This document shows, piece after piece, positions 4,760 to 6,854 of a stretch of DNA of 6,854 nucleotides; the first letter of the stretch is position 1; each line of letters begins with the position of its first letter. This stretch comes from Syntrophomonadaceae bacterium (lineage in GTDB: Bacteria; Bacillota; Dethiobacteria; DTU022), in the NCBI GenBank assembly GCA_003558195.1, contig PWMM01000138.1:1-6854 (forward strand), read 5' to 3'. A model generated the notes under the pieces. That model was given only the letters and a program-made list of their open reading frames with translations, did no database searches and had not been told where the DNA came from. The translations under genes were made by a program, and so were the position numbers.

Positions 4760-5134
4760 GAAGTTTGCCTCTTTAGGGTTCAAATTACAACCCTTAAAGC
4801 AGGCCTAAAGGACCGGTTCTGTCGGGCCTTTAAAGAAGAAAACCAGGCTTACCTACGACTTTGTGCGCCGTTTTTACCGCCAGATCTTAACTATCAACTT
4901 TGCCGTTGAAGCCTGCTGACTGCTGGTGATCTGTTAAATAGTACCGCTGAGGTGATCCGCTACGGCCCTTCCGACGAAACAGAGGAAATCCCTAAAAATA
5001 CCTTACGCGGTTTAAATATCAAGCCACTGATCAAGTGTCCGGAGGAAGATGACTTCATACCCGAACCGCACCAATTGGTCTTAACCTGGCGCTATGAAGA
5101 CGAAGAGACCCTAACCGGCCTCGGCCCGGTTTAA
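4754..5134 (+). pseudogene. Decayed reading frame of unknown origin with one in-frame TGA
   Basis: From GTG 4754 one frame runs to TAA 5132-5134 (127 codons) with a single TGA at 4907-4909. The second part has a strong coding look: LLTAGDLLNSTAEVIRYG, then IPKNTLRGLNIKP, then a hydrophilic acidic end, EDEETLTGLGPV. In the first part another frame (about 4815-4917) also looks coding (RLTYDFVRRFYRQILTINFA), so a frameshift as well as the nonsense codon is possible. Two imperfect hairpins, around 4771-4799 (GGGTT/AACCC) and 4806-4832 (AAAGG-CCG/CGG-CCTTT), lie at the start of the transcript. I do not recognise the family. It could also be a structured non-coding transcript, but the codon pattern after 4910 argues for a broken gene. 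Confidence 0.45.
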
Positions 5135-5295
5135 AATATCTTGCACTTGATTTAGGCCTTACCTGGTTGCTGATGTGCTGAAAGTTAGCTTTCCGGCAAA
5201 CCCGGGTATGCTTGTGTACTTTTGACCAGTAACTTTAGATTTAAGGGATGGTTACACAACTTTTCGTTATTTAATATTTATGGAGGAGCTCATAT

Positions 5296-6285
5296 ATGCT
5301 AATTCTGGTTACCGGCGGTGCCGGATATATCGGTTCACATACCTGCGTGGCCCTGCTAGAGGCCGGCTACAGTGTGGTTGTAGCCGACAATCTAGCTAAC
5401 AGCAATAAAACAGTCTTAGTAGAGGTAGAGAAGATAACCGGTAAAAAGGTTCAATTTTACCTGATTGATGTAACCGATGAAGCTAATTTGGACCGGCTGT
5501 TTAAGACTCACCAGTTTGACGGCGTCATGCACTTTGCCGGTCTGAAAGCGGTTGGTGAGTCTGTGGAAAAGCCGCTTCTCTATTATCATAACAATATTTT
5601 AAGCACTATTACCCTTGCGAAGAAATGCCTGGAATACGGGGTAAAGCACTTTGTATTCAGCTCTTCAGCTACCGTTTACGGTGAAAACCCCTCCCCACTG
5701 TTAGAAACGATGGAGCTTTTACCGAGAACCAGTCCATACGGTGAAACCAAGGCGATCAGTGAACAGATCTTGAAAGACCTGGGTAGGGTAAATGAGCATT
5801 TTGCGGTAGCCCTACTGCGCTATTTTAACCCGGTGGGCGCTCATCAAAGCGCCCTCATCGGCGAAAAACCCGATGGAGTCCCGAATAACCTGATGCCTTT
5901 TATAACCCAGGTAGCCAGGGGTAAATTAAAAAAACTGCGTGTATTCGGAAATGATTATCCCACCATAGATGGCACAGGAGTGCGGGACTATATCCATGTT
6001 TGCGACCTGGCCGAAGGGCATGTGGCCGCCCTTGAAAAACTAAAACCCGGGGTCTGTATCTATAACCTGGGAACCGGGCGGGGCACCAGTGTGCTGGAAC
6101 TAATTGAAACCTTCGAAAGGGTAAACGGCTTAAAATTGCCCTATGAAATTACAGCAAGGCGGCCTGGGGACATTGCAGAGTGTTATGCTGATGTTTCAAA
6201 GGCAAAGCGGGAGCTATGCTGGCAGGCCAGACGCACTGTAGCAGATATGTGCCTTGATGCCTGGCGCTTCGAAGAGAATAATTGA
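5296..6285 (+). CDS. galE: UDP-glucose 4-epimerase
   Basis: 329 aa, the normal length for GalE (about 330-340). It interconverts UDP-glucose and UDP-galactose using bound NAD+ in the cytoplasm, feeding galactose metabolism and galactose-containing envelope polysaccharides. Extended-SDR features: NAD-binding GGAGYIGSH (7-15), D31 and N32 (VADNL) for the cofactor ribose, DVTD (58-61), HFAGLKAVGESV (79-90), S124 in SSSATVYG, catalytic Y148 and K152 in PYGETK, RYFNPVGAH, and DYIHVCDLAEGH for the substrate domain. All catalytic residues are present. ATG 5296 is 9 nt after GGAGG (5282-5286). Upstream 5135-5295 holds no gene and only a weak 10-box-like TAATAT; no clear terminator follows the TGA at 6283-6285. 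It is an intact single gene between two regions of decayed sequence, not part of a gal operon here. Related NDP-sugar epimerases are the only alternative. Confidence 0.96.
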   Translation: MLILVTGGAGYIGSHTCVALLEAGYSVVVADNLANSNKTVLVEVEKITGKKVQFYLIDVTDEANLDRLFKTHQFDGVMHFAGLKAVGESVEKPLLYYHNNILSTITLAKKCLEYGVKHFVFSSSATVYGENPSPLLETMELLPRTSPYGETKAISEQILKDLGRVNEHFAVALLRYFNPVGAHQSALIGEKPDGVPNNLMPFITQVARGKLKKLRVFGNDYPTIDGTGVRDYIHVCDLAEGHVAALEKLKPGVCIYNLGTGRGTSVLELIETFERVNGLKLPYEITARRPGDIAECYADVSKAKRELCWQARRTVADMCLDAWRFEENN

Positions 6286-6310
6286 TAATACTACACAGGT
6301 TTTTATGACA

Positions 6311-6355
6311 TTGAAAAATTGCATTGATATAGTTATTATTGTTCAAAGGATAAAT
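6311..6355 (+). promoter_or_regulatory. Promoter-operator cassette 2 (TTGAAA-N17-TATTAT plus degenerate operator)
   Basis: TTGAAA (6311-6316), 17-bp spacer, TATTAT (6334-6339), one base, GTTCA (6341-6345), N5, TAAAT (6351-6355). An 18-bp block GTTATTATTGTTCAAAGG is identical to cassette 1, while the right operator arm has decayed from TGAAC. ATG 6354 overlaps the arm. Confidence 0.55.
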
Positions 6356-6464
6356 GCATTTTTTATCTAAGCTGAGTTCAGTGTCCACCGACATTATCGG
6401 AGTTTCAGCCAAAGCCATGCTCAAAGCAATCCTTGAAGGTGCAGAAGATACCGCTGTTGTGGCC
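6354..6464 (+). mobile_element. IS110-family transposase fragment (internal piece)
   Basis: Residues about 6-37 of the frame, KLSSVSTDIIGVSAKAMLKA followed by ILEGAEDTAVVA, match my recollection of the IS110/IS1111 transposase segment between the DEDD domain and the Transposase_20 domain (pattern LxxVxxDxxGVSGRAMLxALxxGxxDP). Neither the N-terminal DEDD part nor the C-terminal serine-containing domain is present, so only about 8% of a transposase of about 400 aa remains. The frame continues beyond with unrelated sequence. ATG 6354 is the only start and has no ribosome site. Assignment is from pattern memory, not a search. Confidence 0.45.
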
Positions 6465-6569
6465 ACCATCGAGGTTGACCTGATTTTAAAAGGGGATATC
6501 ATTACTTACGATCCGGATCAATTTAACAGCGAACCCTGGCGGTTTTCCCGGAACCAATACGACCACTGA

Positions 6570-6722
6570 CTCGAAGGCCTCAACCCACTGCTTGATACGG
6601 GGCCGGTTTATTACCAGTTCAGTGTTATGCCCAGCACTTAGAGCGGTAACGTGGTTATTGCCGGTCACCGGGCCTACCTGGAGGATGTAAGCTTCCTGGG
6701 CGCCTTCGATGAGACCCCTTAA
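6570..6722 (+). pseudogene. Sortase-like fragment, broken by in-frame stops
   Basis: The frame of the IS110-like fragment continues past TGA 6567-6569 as LEGLNPLLDTGPVYYQFSVM, then PST, TAG 6639-6641, SGNVVIAGHRA, a run to FLGAFDETP, and TAA 6720-6722. The pattern 'L..GP..Y..S..P...GNVVIAGHR......F..L' is the sortase signature including the catalytic histidine of the AGHR motif; the catalytic Cys and Arg further on are absent. Sortases anchor LPxTG-type proteins to the Gram-positive wall. The intervening part (6465-6566, EVDLILKGDIITYDPDQF) is not recognised. Two stops in a frame that still reads as protein indicate a decaying gene. The TAG sits exactly where the conserved GN segment begins. 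Confidence 0.5.
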
Positions 6723-6777
6723 ACCCCGGAGGTGAACTGATTATTGCGTAACCATCTCAGAAAAATGTTTATTTATC

Positions 6778-6822
6778 TTGACAAAATCAGCTTGAACCGC
6801 TAATATGGTTCATAACATGAAC
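6778..6822 (+). promoter_or_regulatory. Promoter-operator cassette 3 (TTGACA-N17-TAATAT plus GTTCA-N5-TGAAC)
   Basis: TTGACA (6778-6783), 17-bp spacer, TAATAT (6801-6806), one base, GTTCA (6808-6812), N5, TGAAC (6818-6822). A second inverted repeat, TGAACC-N8-GGTTCA (about 6793-6812), covers the 10 box and shares its right arm with the first, so three half-sites are stacked over the promoter. This is a strong candidate for repressor control, possibly by the gene it drives. Confidence 0.7.
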
Positions 6823-6854
6823 GAAAAAAACAAACATAAGTTGGCAGGGGCGAA
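6817..6854 (+). CDS. 5' end of an unidentified gene, apparently leaderless
   Basis: ATG 6817 begins MNEKNKHKLAGA and the frame is open to the window end. The expected transcript start (6813-6815) is only 2-4 nt before the ATG, and no Shine-Dalgarno is present, so the mRNA would be leaderless or nearly so. The lysine-rich start followed by a likely helix would suit a small DNA-binding regulator, which together with the operator would suggest autoregulation, but 12 residues cannot settle the family. Confidence 0.5.
   Translation, partial: MNEKNKHKLAGA

Noticed and set aside
4559..4783. Minus-strand open frame of 74 codons with repeated peptide VKSALF / MKSAF
   Set aside because: The repeated peptide is simply the DNA repeat at 4590-4670 translated. 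The frame runs through the DUF1659 promoter and has no convincing ribosome site.
4738..4835. IS110-type bridge RNA downstream of cassette 1
   Set aside because: Two hairpins follow a promoter, as in IS110 left ends, but no transposase gene follows and no loop with guide-like complementarity could be shown.
6149..6502. Minus-strand open frame of 117 codons
   Set aside because: It is antisense to the galE 3' end and cassette 2, crosses unrelated sequence blocks and has no recognisable motif.
4907..6641. In-frame TGA/TAG as selenocysteine, pyrrolysine or a changed genetic code
   Set aside because: The intact genes here use TGA, TAA and normal code consistently, and no recoding element is visible. 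Gene decay explains the stops better.
6744..6803. TTG-started 19-codon frame behind GGAGG 6728-6732
   Set aside because: Spacing is about 11 nt and the frame ends within the 10 box of cassette 3. It is more likely leftover coding sequence from the decayed gene than a working peptide.
6778..6822. LexA (SOS) box
   Set aside because: Gram-positive LexA sites are GAAC-N4-GTTC. Here the half-sites have the opposite order (GTTC...GAAC) or a 10-bp gap.

Overview
The window looks like chromosomal DNA from a Gram-positive Firmicute of the clostridial / syntrophomonad / Peptococcaceae type. Three things point there: strong AGGAGG ribosome sites with frequent GTG and TTG starts, sigma-A promoters of the TTGACA/TATAAT type, and the small-gene set DUF1659 - DUF2922 - YvrJ - cell-wall amidase. 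No RNA gene, CRISPR array or intact insertion sequence is visible.

Layout. (1) 1-1561, plus strand: the C-terminal two thirds of murC (UDP-N-acetylmuramate--L-alanine ligase), overlapping by 4 bp a CpsB/YwqE-type PHP-family tyrosine phosphatase. (2) 1562-1912: a compact monocistronic unit with promoter, 52-aa very basic protein and intrinsic terminator. (3) 1913-2880: a strong promoter, a leader of about 140 nt, a ComK-like regulator that appears to start at an AUA codon behind a perfect Shine-Dalgarno, and a 17-bp hairpin terminator. (4) 2881-4590, minus strand: an operon DUF1659 -> DUF2922 -> (internal terminator) -> YvrJ -> N-acetylmuramoyl-L-alanine amidase with a SPOR domain, with its promoter at 4558-4587. 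A short coding-looking remnant lies beyond its end. (5) 4590-5295: no intact gene; an inverted/direct repeat cluster, a promoter-operator cassette and a decayed reading frame. (6) 5296-6285: galE (UDP-glucose 4-epimerase), intact. (7) 6286-6854: a second promoter-operator cassette in front of a decayed frame made of an IS110-like transposase fragment and a sortase-like fragment, then a third cassette that drives a near-leaderless gene cut by the window end.

Theme. The intact genes deal mostly with the cell envelope: peptidoglycan precursor synthesis (MurC), control of polysaccharide synthesis (CpsB-type phosphatase), supply of UDP-galactose (GalE) and peptidoglycan hydrolysis (amidase). A competence-type regulator (ComK-like) sits among them. 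The flanks of galE look like a graveyard of broken genes. The most unusual signal is a promoter-operator cassette present three times with identical geometry (35 box, 17 bp, TATTAT/TAATAT, 1 bp, GTTCA-N5-TGAAC), with the translation start inside or next to the operator.
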